A stretch of DNA of 5,847 nt from Clostridia bacterium (lineage in GTDB: Bacteria > Bacillota > Clostridia > Lachnospirales > Cellulosilyticaceae): positions 1 to 5,847 of the forward strand of contig JAQSYC010000309.1 of assembly GCA_029256345.1 (NCBI GenBank), given 5' to 3'. Both the position numbers and the translations under genes were made by a program. Below are positions 1 through 5,334 of the stretch, piece by piece. Numbering within the stretch: position 1 is the first letter of the stretch; every line of letters starts with the position of its first letter. The notes under the pieces were generated by a model. That model was not told the DNA's origin and ran no database searches. It was given only the letters and a program-made list of their open reading frames with translations.

Positions 1-513
1 GTACTCCATGAAACAGCTCCCAATAAAGGCTATGGCAACTCAACCACCATTCCCTTTGATGTCAGTTCTTTGGAAAATGCGCAATTGATTTTGCTGTCTT
101 TGTGTGAAACCGTATGTACCCGTCTGAGAGCTGACCATGTTAGAGCCGGATGTGTCACTGTAGCATTAGTAGATACCTATTTTGAACACACCTCTCATCA
201 AAAAACGCTTGTCTCTGCAACCCATGTAACTGATGAGATTTATCACTATGCCTGTCAAATACTCGACGAGTTATGGGATCATAAAACCCCGATAAGACAA
301 CTCGGTGTGCATACTAACAAACTTACTCATGGGGATACCTATCAATACAATCTTTTTGATACCCTTAAGTATGATAAATATGATAAACTAGATAAAGCTA
401 TTGATCAAATACGAAACAAGCACGGAGAAAATGCTGTTCTAAGAGCGCCTTTCTTAGCTTCAAAACTTGACCATATGGCCGGTGGTCTTTCAAAGGAAAC
501 AATACCCAAATAG
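1..513 (+). CDS. Y-family DNA polymerase (UmuC/UvrX-like), C-terminal part
   Basis: The reading frame is open from base 1 to a TAG stop, giving 170 visible residues. The start and the catalytic palm lie outside the window. What remains looks like the little-finger and tail region of an error-prone translesion polymerase of the ImpB/MucB/SamB group. It opens with a K-G-Y-G-N-S-T-T-I-P-F-D stretch (fragment residues 9-20), typical of the linker into the little finger. It then has SHQKTL, a T..T..I helix, LW....PIRQLGV (about residues 92-103), and the end block D.AIDQIRNKHG..AVLRAPF. The string QYNLF (residues 115-119) fits the Q-x-x-L-F sliding-clamp binding consensus, so recruitment by the beta clamp is likely. 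Such enzymes copy past damaged bases and are often SOS-induced, but the promoter is not visible here. The TTG at base 70 is an internal codon, not a start. The family is secure; the subfamily (DinB, UmuC or UvrX) is less so. Confidence 0.85.
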   Translation, partial: VLHETAPNKGYGNSTTIPFDVSSLENAQLILLSLCETVCTRLRADHVRAGCVTVALVDTYFEHTSHQKTLVSATHVTDEIYHYACQILDELWDHKTPIRQLGVHTNKLTHGDTYQYNLFDTLKYDKYDKLDKAIDQIRNKHGENAVLRAPFLASKLDHMAGGLSKETIPK

Positions 514-573
514 CTCTATTGTCATTTTTGAATAACTTACAAATTTTATGGTTTAGTTTAGAAATTTTAAGTC

Positions 574-579
574 TATAAT
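574..579 (+). promoter_or_regulatory. Possible -10 element for the nuclease/HTH/peptidase cassette
   Basis: A perfect TATAAT lies about 80 bases before the first gene of the cassette. No good -35 hexamer is found at 16-18 bp upstream; the best is TTTAGT near 552. The region is very AT-rich, so chance matches are likely. Just downstream, an inverted repeat AATCAT (588-593) / ATGATT (603-608) with a 9-nt spacer would fall in the early transcript or serve as a binding site. The 143-bp gap before the cassette holds nothing else recognisable. Confidence 0.35.
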
Positions 580-656
580 ATAATCAAAATCATTTTTGTG
601 CTATGATTGAGTTGGCCTATCTATGGCTATTTAAAAGATATTAAAGGAGTACCATC

Positions 657-1577
657 ATGTTTTTATATAAAATCACAGAGGATAAGTTAGATGAAATTAA
701 AGAAAAACCTTTTCTAAAAGAGATAGAATTACACAAGCTTTGTGAAAGGAATTTAGAGCAAATTTTTGGCTTGCAGTTTGTAAAACGTGAATTTTTATTG
801 AATAATTTTAGAATAGATACGTTAGCTTTCGATAAGACCACAAATGCCTTTGTGATTATTGAATATAAAAACACTAAAAATTTCAGTGTCATCGATCAGG
901 GTTATGCCTATCTTTCTCTTATGCTTAATCATAAAGCGGACTTTATTTTAGAGTATAACGAAAATTGCAAAAGTACTTTAAAGAGGGGCGAAGTAGATTG
1001 GTCACAGTCCAGAGTCATTTTTGTATCCCCCATGTTTAGTAATTATCAGCAAGAAGCTGTTAATTTTAAAGATCTTCCATTTGAACTTTGGGAGGTTAAA
1101 CGTTTTGACAATGACACCCTTTATTTTAATCCGATTAAAGCACCCAAAAATGCTCAGTCTATTCAGACAGTCCAGATTACTAATGCCGTCGTCCAAGGCA
1201 TTCACAAAGAAATTAAGGTTTACAGTGAAGAAGATCAATTAGCAGCCGTCAATGATGAAATCAAAGAACTTTACGCTCAAATAAGAAGCTATATCTTAGG
1301 CCTTGATGATCTTATTGATATTAAACCCAAAAAGTTAGAAATAGGTTTTAGATATAATCAGAAGATATTTTTAGACATACACCTTCAGAAAAAGGCTATT
1401 AAACTATGGTTCAATTTACGTCAAGGGGAATTGGATGATCCTAAGAAATTGACAAAAAATGTTAAAGAGACAGGACATTGGGGAAATGGGGACTATGAAC
1501 TCCATTTTAGTAATGATGAAAACATAGAATATATTTTTAGTCTTATCAAACAAGCCTATAAGAAAAAAAGGAGCTGA
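657..1577 (+). CDS. PD-(D/E)XK nuclease-like protein with DUF5655-like C-terminus
   Basis: This is a 306-residue soluble protein. The start is fixed by AAAGGAG at 643-649, seven bases before the ATG. The N-terminal half (about 25-110) has the layout of a PD-(D/E)XK nuclease-like fold: a helix with E34 (NLEQIFG), D54 in a strand (RIDTLAFD), E69-Y-K71 in the next strand (FVIIEYKN), and Q81 in the following helix (QGYAYLSL). A middle segment (115-165) carries VIFVSPMFSNYQQEAV and FELWEVKRF. The C-terminal 90 residues (about 215-302) resemble DUF5655, with KKLEIGFRY, IKLWFNLRQGELDD, GHWGNGDYELHF and a final Lys-rich helix. This architecture matches COG3586, labelled 'predicted transport protein' in older annotation; no membrane segment is visible, so a nucleic-acid role is more plausible. 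All four candidate catalytic positions are intact, but activity is inferred. It is first in a tight cassette with an HTH gene 5 bp downstream. Confidence 0.75.
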   Translation: MFLYKITEDKLDEIKEKPFLKEIELHKLCERNLEQIFGLQFVKREFLLNNFRIDTLAFDKTTNAFVIIEYKNTKNFSVIDQGYAYLSLMLNHKADFILEYNENCKSTLKRGEVDWSQSRVIFVSPMFSNYQQEAVNFKDLPFELWEVKRFDNDTLYFNPIKAPKNAQSIQTVQITNAVVQGIHKEIKVYSEEDQLAAVNDEIKELYAQIRSYILGLDDLIDIKPKKLEIGFRYNQKIFLDIHLQKKAIKLWFNLRQGELDDPKKLTKNVKETGHWGNGDYELHFSNDENIEYIFSLIKQAYKKKRS

Positions 1578-1582
1578 AATAG

Positions 1583-1780
1583 ATGCAGGAAAAGCTTAAA
1601 AGGCTCATGGAAGCCTATCATATTGACTTTGGTCAGTTGGCTGAAAAACTAAATATAAGCAAGCAGACGCTTACCCGTAAAATAAATGGCAGTACAGATT
1701 GGACTTATCACGAAATCATTTTGCTTACACAACTATTTGATATACAATCTCCTCAAGATTTCTTTTTTGATATAAAATGA
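1583..1780 (+). CDS. Small Xre-family helix-turn-helix protein
   Basis: This 65-residue protein is essentially one Cro/Xre-type DNA-binding domain. LKRLMEAYHID forms helix 1, FGQLAEKL helix 2, and ISKQTLTRKING (about 25-36) the turn plus recognition helix. YHEIILLTQLFDI follows as helix 4, and QDFFFDI closes the protein. There is no effector or dimerisation extension. The ribosome site AAAAGGAG (1566-1573) lies inside the last codons of the nuclease-like gene, and the intergenic gap is 5 bp, so the two are almost certainly co-transcribed. The likely role is autoregulation or control of the cassette. An antitoxin-like role is possible but unsupported, because no matching small toxin is adjacent. 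Confidence 0.8.
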   Translation: MQEKLKRLMEAYHIDFGQLAEKLNISKQTLTRKINGSTDWTYHEIILLTQLFDIQSPQDFFFDIK

Positions 1781-1807
1781 TTAATTCTTAACAAAAGATG
1801 GTGAACT

Positions 1808-2440
1808 ATGAAAATTGAACTAGAAGGTAAAGTGCTGGATTGTAATGTGCAATATGGCAAGAGAAAAAAATTATCTATTCATATAGATACTATTGGACTT
1901 ATAACGGTTAAAGTTCCTAGAAATACAAGTGAAGAGCTTATAAAATCAGCTATCACACAAAAATCTGAGTGGTTGCTTAGTAAATTAGCTGCTATTTCTA
2001 AAACAAAAGAACGTCCTAAAAAAAGGGTATACCATCAACAAGCAAAATTTATGTATCTTGGCAAAGAATGGGATTTACATGAATTAATAGGAACTGAGGA
2101 TTTGGATGAAGAGGCTCTTAGAAAAAGTCTCAGGAAATTTTATGTTTCTATTGAAGAAAGAATAAAAAAATTCGAAAAACAATTAGGCGTAAAACCTAAA
2201 ACCATCGAAATAGTGGCTTCTAACACAAAGTGGGGCAGTTGTAGCTCTGACAAGAAAATAACGTTTAATTACCGGTTAGTTATGGCCCCGCTTGGTGTGA
2301 TAGATTATGTTATTATCCACGAACTCTGTCATCTTATCCATATGAATCATGACAGATCGTTTTGGAGACGTGTTGGAAGTATTGCGCCTGATTACAAAGA
2401 GAAACAAACTTACTTAGCACAGCTCATGAGATGTTTATAG
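1808..2440 (+). CDS. YgjP-like (DUF45/COG1451) zinc metallopeptidase
   Basis: This is a 210-residue predicted metal-dependent hydrolase. Its hallmark is HELCH (171-175) followed by H181 in MNHDRSFW, giving the zinc ligands H171, H175 and H181 with catalytic E172. Upstream, NTKWGSCSS (139-147) and the ITFNYRLVMAP strand are diagnostic of the YgjP/DUF45 family. The N-terminal part (R19-K20-K21 followed by a LSIHID..G.ITVKVP strand) is the family's usual beta region. The length is slightly below the usual 230-250. No signal peptide or membrane segment is seen, so it is cytoplasmic. It starts 27 bp after the HTH gene. The ribosome site is weak (AAGATGGTG just before the start), so translation may lean on coupling. 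YgjP-type proteins are known as neighbours of type I restriction genes; here the partner is a nuclease-like gene instead. The substrate is unknown. Confidence 0.85.
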   Translation: MKIELEGKVLDCNVQYGKRKKLSIHIDTIGLITVKVPRNTSEELIKSAITQKSEWLLSKLAAISKTKERPKKRVYHQQAKFMYLGKEWDLHELIGTEDLDEEALRKSLRKFYVSIEERIKKFEKQLGVKPKTIEIVASNTKWGSCSSDKKITFNYRLVMAPLGVIDYVIIHELCHLIHMNHDRSFWRRVGSIAPDYKEKQTYLAQLMRCL

Positions 2441-2443
2441 ATA

Positions 2444-2488
2444 TAAGTACCTATCCAATAATGTTATGTTTTCTTAAATAGGCACCTA
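2444..2488. repeat. Imperfect inverted repeat at a convergent gene junction
   Basis: TAAGTACCTAT (2444-2454) and ATAGGCACCTA (2478-2488) are near-complementary arms with a 23-nt loop. Read as minus-strand RNA, all 11 positions pair, two as G-U wobbles; read as plus-strand RNA, the same two become A-C mismatches. On the plus side it is followed by T-rich sequence (2490-2499). It could terminate either convergent gene, but the long loop and missing classic U-tract make this uncertain. It lies mostly inside the 3' end of the small minus-strand gene. Confidence 0.3.
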
Positions 2489-2684
2489 ATTTATCTTTTC
2501 TGACCTCTTCAAAAACTTCTCCATAATATTTAGTACTATAAGCAATCAATTGGCACTCACGAGCATTTTTTAAGATTTGGGTTGCTTCTATTTTAGTGAC
2601 TTTTGCCCTGCTAGTGAGTTCTGTCATGTTTTTGCATCCATAATAAAATATTTTTAATACATCTAATGCTTTTTTATCGTTCAT
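2451..2684 (-). CDS. Small hypothetical protein, possible winged-helix domain
   Basis: This 77-residue basic protein is not assigned to a named family. A good ribosome site (CAAAGGTGA on the minus strand, within 2689-2697) lies about five bases before the ATG, which supports a real gene. The sequence reads as a short helix (KKALDVLKIFYYG), a two-helix unit NMTELTSRAKVTKIEATQIL (20 residues), and KNARECQLIAYS leading into a likely beta wing (STKYYGEVFEEV). That order resembles the compact winged-helix domains of small archaeal and bacterial regulators, where the second helix of the unit would read DNA. It is convergent with the metallopeptidase gene, with 10 bp between stops, and divergent from the helicase, whose promoter region it shares. 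That placement would suit a local regulator, but no operator has been tied to it. The winged-helix call is from pattern only. Confidence 0.6.
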   Translation of the reverse strand: MNDKKALDVLKIFYYGCKNMTELTSRAKVTKIEATQILKNARECQLIAYSTKYYGEVFEEVRKDKLGAYLRKHNIIG

Positions 2685-2728
2685 GTTTTCACCTTTGTAA
2701 AGCGTTGTTTATTGAACTTATAAATAAA

Positions 2729-2750
2729 ATGCAGGTAACTTCCCGTGCAT
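2729..2750. repeat. Inverted repeat next to the helicase -35 element
   Basis: ATGCA (2729-2733) and TGCAT (2746-2750) are perfect complementary arms 12 nt apart, and further GG/CC pairing is possible with one bulged base. The right arm abuts the -35 hexamer of the helicase promoter. It could be a regulator site or chance. Confidence 0.25.
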
Positions 2751-2778
2751 TTACAATAGCGTAAGTGTACGCTATAAT
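2750..2778 (+). promoter_or_regulatory. Promoter of the DEAD-box helicase gene, with internal inverted repeat
   Basis: A -35 TTTACA (2750-2755) and a -10 TATAAT (2773-2778) are separated by exactly 17 bp, 43 bases before the start codon, giving a leader of about 35 nt. The spacer holds a perfect inverted repeat, ATAGCGTA (2756-2763) / TACGCTAT (2768-2775), with a 4-nt centre that overlaps the -10 element, which is a typical position for a repressor operator. The block at 2766-2780 is identical to one at the cspA promoter. Confidence 0.8.
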
Positions 2779-2820
2779 AAAGACCAACCATCATAATTGC
2801 GTTATATATAAGGAGAAAGT

Positions 2821-4017
2821 ATGAAATTTGAAGATTTAAATGTCACGCCGTCAATACTCAAAGCATTAGCCGGTGAGAACTATACAACCCCAACCCCTAT
2901 ACAAGAACAGGCCATTCCATCTATATTGGCTGGCAGAGACTTACTGGGATGTGCACAGACCGGTACAGGAAAAACAGCAGCCTTTGCTGTTCCTATTTTA
3001 CAACGTCTGTCTACTGAAGATAAAGAAGAAAGATCTAGGCACACCATCCGTGCTTTGGTTCTAACGCCTACACGAGAGCTTGCCCTTCAGATTTATGAAA
3101 GCTTTAAGTCCTATGGTTATTTAACTGGCCTGCGTAGCTGTGTGATATTTGGAGGTGTTTCACAGCATCCACAGGTGGAAAAACTAGCAAAAGGTACAGA
3201 TATCCTCGTGGCAACCCCTGGCAGACTTAATGATCTTATCAATCAAAAGCTTGTTAATTTACAACATGTCAAGATATTTGTATTAGATGAAGCTGATCGT
3301 ATGCTGGATATGGGTTTTAGCCATGATGTCAAAAAAATCATTGCAAAAATTCCTGATAAAAAACAAACACTTTTGTTCTCAGCAACCATGCCTCTGCAGA
3401 TTCAAACAATGGCAGATACCCTTTTAATCAACCCTATCAAAATAGAAGTGAGTCCAGTTTCCTCTACAGTAGAGCGCATCAATCAGTCCGTTTGTTTTGT
3501 AGATAAGGCCAATAAAAGCAGCCTTTTAGCACATCTTTTACAGAATAAAGAACTTACCTCGGTACTGGTATTTACACGAACAAAACATGGGGCCGACCGT
3601 GTTACCAAAAGACTATCAAAGGCAAAAATCAAAGCGATGGCTATCCATGGCAATAAATCACAAGGTGCTCGTCAGCTTGCACTCAATGGCTTTAAATCCG
3701 GTGAGATTCGGGTGCTCGTAGCGACAGATATTGCTGCAAGAGGTATAGATATTGATCAGCTCCCGTATGTCATCAATTACGATATTCCTAACAACCCTGA
3801 AACTTATGTGCACCGTATAGGTCGTACCGGCAGAGCCGGGATGAATGGAACAGCCATTTCTTTTTGTGACAGTGAGGAAAAGCCTTTACTTGAAGCTATC
3901 CAAAAACTCATTAAAAAAACTATTCCTCAGACACGTACGCATCCTTACCCCCTAAGTGAGATAACAGCCGTATCTTCTGAACCTAAACGTCTTTTAAAAA
4001 AACCTTCAAGAAAGTAG
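2821..4017 (+). CDS. rhlE: DEAD-box ATP-dependent RNA helicase, RhlE type
   Basis: This 398-residue cytoplasmic RNA helicase carries all the family motifs in order. These are F3 and the Q motif around TPTPIQEQAIP (Q28), motif I AQTGTGKT (45-52), Ia PTRELA (83-88), GG (111-112), Ib TPGR (132-135), II DEAD (156-159), III SAT (187-189), IV VLVFTRT (about 248-254), V ATDIAARGID (301-310) and VI HRIGRTGRAG (331-340). The second RecA domain, with IHGNKSQGARQLAL (275-288), is RhlE-like. The C-terminal tail is short and basic (KRLLKKPSRK), so the protein is a near-minimal core without the CshA or DbpA RNA-binding extensions. AAGGAG (2810-2815) five bases before the ATG sets the start. Such helicases unwind short RNA duplexes in ribosome assembly and mRNA turnover, often in the cold. 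The shared promoter block with cspA supports a cold-shock link by inference. It appears monocistronic. Confidence 0.95.
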   Translation: MKFEDLNVTPSILKALAGENYTTPTPIQEQAIPSILAGRDLLGCAQTGTGKTAAFAVPILQRLSTEDKEERSRHTIRALVLTPTRELALQIYESFKSYGYLTGLRSCVIFGGVSQHPQVEKLAKGTDILVATPGRLNDLINQKLVNLQHVKIFVLDEADRMLDMGFSHDVKKIIAKIPDKKQTLLFSATMPLQIQTMADTLLINPIKIEVSPVSSTVERINQSVCFVDKANKSSLLAHLLQNKELTSVLVFTRTKHGADRVTKRLSKAKIKAMAIHGNKSQGARQLALNGFKSGEIRVLVATDIAARGIDIDQLPYVINYDIPNNPETYVHRIGRTGRAGMNGTAISFCDSEEKPLLEAIQKLIKKTIPQTRTHPYPLSEITAVSSEPKRLLKKPSRK

Positions 4018-4048
4018 GGCAGAGGTCAGCTGATTAATTAATTGTAGG

Positions 4049-4110
4049 AGATGTAGTGACAGATCTTCGTCCCTGCCACTACATCTATAGCTATGGATAT
4101 TTTATTTTAT
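4049..4110 (+). terminator. Stem-loop after the helicase gene, probable terminator
   Basis: AGATGTAGTG (4049-4058) pairs perfectly with CACTACATCT (4077-4086), and an inner CAG/CTG step extends the stem past one A-C mismatch. It starts 31 bases after the helicase stop. The T-rich run (about 4098-4110) does not follow the stem directly but begins some 12 nt later, so termination may be inefficient, or the hairpin may mainly protect the 3' end. Confidence 0.55.
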
Positions 4111-4129
4111 AATATTTGCACTATAGGTG

Positions 4130-4158
4130 TTGACAACCTTAAGATTGTACGCTATAAT
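4130..4158 (+). promoter_or_regulatory. Consensus sigma-A promoter of the cold-shock gene
   Basis: TTGACA (4130-4135) and TATAAT (4153-4158) are both perfect consensus with a 17-bp spacer, so a very strong promoter is expected. It stands about 130 bases before the cspA start codon, implying a long untranslated leader, as is usual for cold-shock mRNAs. The 15 bases at 4146-4160 are identical to those over the helicase -10 element. Confidence 0.9.
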
Positions 4159-4187
4159 AACTGAGTATGCAGTAGGTGTTTATAGAT

Positions 4188-4245
4188 TTCACATGTTATT
4201 AGAGATTATATACATTACGCAATGTGATCTGTAATAATGTGTGAA
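4188..4245 (+). promoter_or_regulatory. Long stem-loop in the cspA 5' leader, candidate RNA thermosensor
   Basis: Bases 4188-4201 pair with 4232-4245 over 14 positions, two of them G-U wobbles (core arms CACATGTTATTA and TAATAATGTGTG). Inside, AGAT (4203-4206) pairs with ATCT (4227-4230). At the tip, ACATT (4212-4216) pairs with AATGT (4221-4225) around an ACGC loop. It lies between the promoter and the ribosome site. Leaders of cspA-type mRNAs are known to refold with temperature; this role is inferred here from position and structure. The fold is weak (AU-rich), which would suit a thermal switch. Confidence 0.55.
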
Positions 4246-4293
4246 TTTTTATTTCCGTACAGTTACAAATATTAAAATTAGGAGGTACCTCAC

Positions 4294-4491
4294 ATGACAG
4301 GTACAGTAAAATGGTTTAACGCAGAAAAAGGTTTTGGATTTATCGAAAGAGCAGACGGAGATGACGTATTCGTACATTTCTCAGCTATCCAAGGAGATGG
4401 ATTCAAATCTCTTGAAGAAGGACAAAAAGTAAACTTCGAAATCACAAAAGGTGCTCGTGGCGCACAAGCTGAAAACGTTACAAGAGCATAA
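4294..4491 (+). CDS. cspA: Cold-shock protein, CspA family
   Basis: This is a 65-residue single cold-shock domain of the standard family length. It is a five-stranded OB-fold that binds single-stranded RNA or DNA and acts as an RNA chaperone. MTGTVKWFNAEKGFGFIE contains W7, F8 and the RNP1 motif KGFGFIE (12-18). VFVHFSAI (25-32) is RNP2 with F26, H28 and F29. The C-terminal half GFKSLEEGQKVNFEITKGARGAQAENV is canonical. A perfect AGGAGG (4280-4285) lies eight bases before the ATG, and the gene ends with tandem stops TAA TAA. Consensus promoter, perfect ribosome site, biased codons and strong terminator all point to very high expression. It is monocistronic, between its own promoter and terminator. 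Confidence 0.97.
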   Translation: MTGTVKWFNAEKGFGFIERADGDDVFVHFSAIQGDGFKSLEEGQKVNFEITKGARGAQAENVTRA

Positions 4492-4506
4492 TAACCAATA
4501 ACTTTT

Positions 4507-4536
4507 AAAAGACAGAATTTGATTCTGTCTTTTTTT
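4507..4536 (+). terminator. Strong rho-independent terminator of cspA, probably bidirectional
   Basis: AGACAGAAT (4510-4518) and ATTCTGTCT (4522-4530) form a perfect 9-bp stem with a 3-nt loop, followed by seven T. The preceding AAA can extend the stem. On the other strand the stem is followed by TTTT, so the same hairpin can also end sfsA transcripts arriving from the right; the sfsA stop is 16-22 bases away. Confidence 0.9.
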
Positions 4537-4551
4537 ATGTCTAAGTATTGC

Positions 4552-5139
4552 TCATAATTTAACAGGTACCTTTCCTACGATTTTCACCTCTTGCGGGGTG
4601 ACCTCGCAGCTATAAGCAAGAATTTCTACTCCCGCATCAAAAGCTTGCCTCACTTTTTGTGCAAACTCAAAATCCATTTCTGTATTTGGGCTAAATCCTT
4701 TAATCCCTTCAATTTGAATGACAAAGAGCAATACGCCTCGATAGCCATTTTTTACCGCCTCAATCAGTTCTTCAATATGTTTACGTCCACGTTCTGTAGG
4801 GGCATCTGGAAAATAACTCCATCCATCTTTTTCTAAAGTCACACCCTTCACTTCAACAAAACACGTCTCTTCTCCGAGCAGCTGAAGATCGAAACGGCTG
4901 TTACCATAAAAAACTTCTCTTTTGAGAGTAGGGTATCCTTTAATCTCCTTTATAATTCCCTTCGAAATAGCTTCTGCTGCAAGTGCATTCGGCAGCTGAG
5001 AATCTATAGAAATCCAATGTCCTCCTTTTCTTACCATTCTGAGCTCATATTGCGTTTTTCTATGCCCTTGGGGATGATAGGAAAGCATCACCTCGATCCC
5101 TGGATGCAGTAGTTCTCTTAGACGTCCTGTATTAGGCAC
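4552..5139 (-). CDS. sfsA: SfsA-family protein (sugar fermentation stimulation), start uncertain
   Basis: The product is 195 residues if the GTG at 5137-5139 is used, against about 230 for the family. Diagnostic blocks are PNTGRLRELL (2-11), YGNSRFDL (78-85), CFVEVKGVTLEKDG (93-106), FPDAPTERGRKHIEEL (110-125) and VRQAFDAGVEILAYSCEV (163-180). The family has an N-terminal OB-like part and a PD-(D/E)XK nuclease-like part; D84, E96 and K98 would be its metal site. In E. coli SfsA was linked to maltose use, and DNA binding has been reported, but the true function is unsettled. The GTG has no ribosome site before it, and in-frame homology continues 20-29 codons upstream (NRFIAHI), so this is probably not the real N-terminus. 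It ends against the cspA terminator and is divergent from the DUF218 gene. Confidence 0.9.
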   Translation of the reverse strand: MPNTGRLRELLHPGIEVMLSYHPQGHRKTQYELRMVRKGGHWISIDSQLPNALAAEAISKGIIKEIKGYPTLKREVFYGNSRFDLQLLGEETCFVEVKGVTLEKDGWSYFPDAPTERGRKHIEELIEAVKNGYRGVLLFVIQIEGIKGFSPNTEMDFEFAQKVRQAFDAGVEILAYSCEVTPQEVKIVGKVPVKL

Positions 5140-5226
5140 ATGAGCTATAACTATTTCGTCATCTTTTTCAATATGTGCAATAAAACGATTAAGATTTACA
5201 AATAGATTACAGCGTCGTCTGATAAT
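5140..5226 (-). other. In-frame upstream coding extension of sfsA without a standard start codon
   Basis: Twenty-nine codons are open in the sfsA frame between the GTG at 5137-5139 and an in-frame TAG (5227-5229). They encode CNLFVNLNRFIAH and then IEKDDEIVIAH, which match the usual first strand of SfsA (consensus like FxxRxNRFxAxV, then aHVpNTGR). None of these codons is ATG, GTG or TTG; the first two are ATT and ATC. The gene therefore starts at a rare AUU/AUC codon, or has lost its start by mutation or sequencing error. No ribosome site precedes the ATT. Confidence 0.65.
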
Positions 5227-5227
5227 C

Positions 5228-5241
5228 TACAAATATTTGTA
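5228..5241. repeat. 14-bp perfect palindrome between divergent sfsA and DUF218 genes
   Basis: TACAAATATTTGTA is a perfect palindrome lying exactly where the sfsA N-terminal frame begins and some 27 bases before the DUF218 gene's -35 element. It could be an operator shared by the divergent genes. In an AT-rich region, chance is also plausible. A half-like copy, TACAAATA, occurs at 5197-5204. Confidence 0.3.
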
Positions 5242-5267
5242 ATTATAGGTAAAAACCCTAAAAGAGA

Positions 5268-5296
5268 TTGAAATTTAGTGCATATAAGTATAAAAT
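5268..5296 (+). promoter_or_regulatory. Probable promoter of the DUF218 gene
   Basis: TTGAAA (5268-5273) and TAAAAT (5291-5296) each match consensus at 5 of 6 positions, with a 17-bp spacer. They lie 38 bases before the start codon. Confidence 0.6.
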
Positions 5297-5334
5297 TTAC
5301 TATATGGAACCAAATAAAGCATAGAGGTATTTAA

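Noticed and set aside
505..530. Terminator directly after the polymerase gene
   Set aside because: Only a 4-bp AATA/TATT stem can form before the short T run, too weak to call.
641..892. Minus-strand open frame of 83 codons opposite the nuclease-like gene
   Set aside because: It lies inside a well-supported gene with clear motifs on the other strand, has a low-complexity composition and no conserved pattern.
1002..1242. Overlapping open frames on both strands inside the nuclease-like gene
   Set aside because: They are shadows of the real frame, without ribosome sites or recognisable motifs.
1583..2440. HTH plus metallopeptidase as a standard ImmR/ImmA pair
   Set aside because: The peptidase has the WGSC block and HELCH...NHDRSFW pattern of the YgjP/DUF45 family rather than that of ImmA/IrrE (COG2856), so only an analogy is justified.
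2873..3064. Out-of-frame 63-codon open frame within the helicase gene
   Set aside because: It overlaps the Q motif and Walker A coding region of an intact helicase and shows no independent support.
4108..4113. TATAAT as a second cspA promoter
   Set aside because: No -35 hexamer is found at a suitable distance, and a perfect promoter lies just downstream at 4130-4158.
4591..4836. Plus-strand 81-codon open frame opposite sfsA
   Set aside because: The minus strand encodes the conserved core of SfsA here; the plus frame has no ribosome site or family resemblance.
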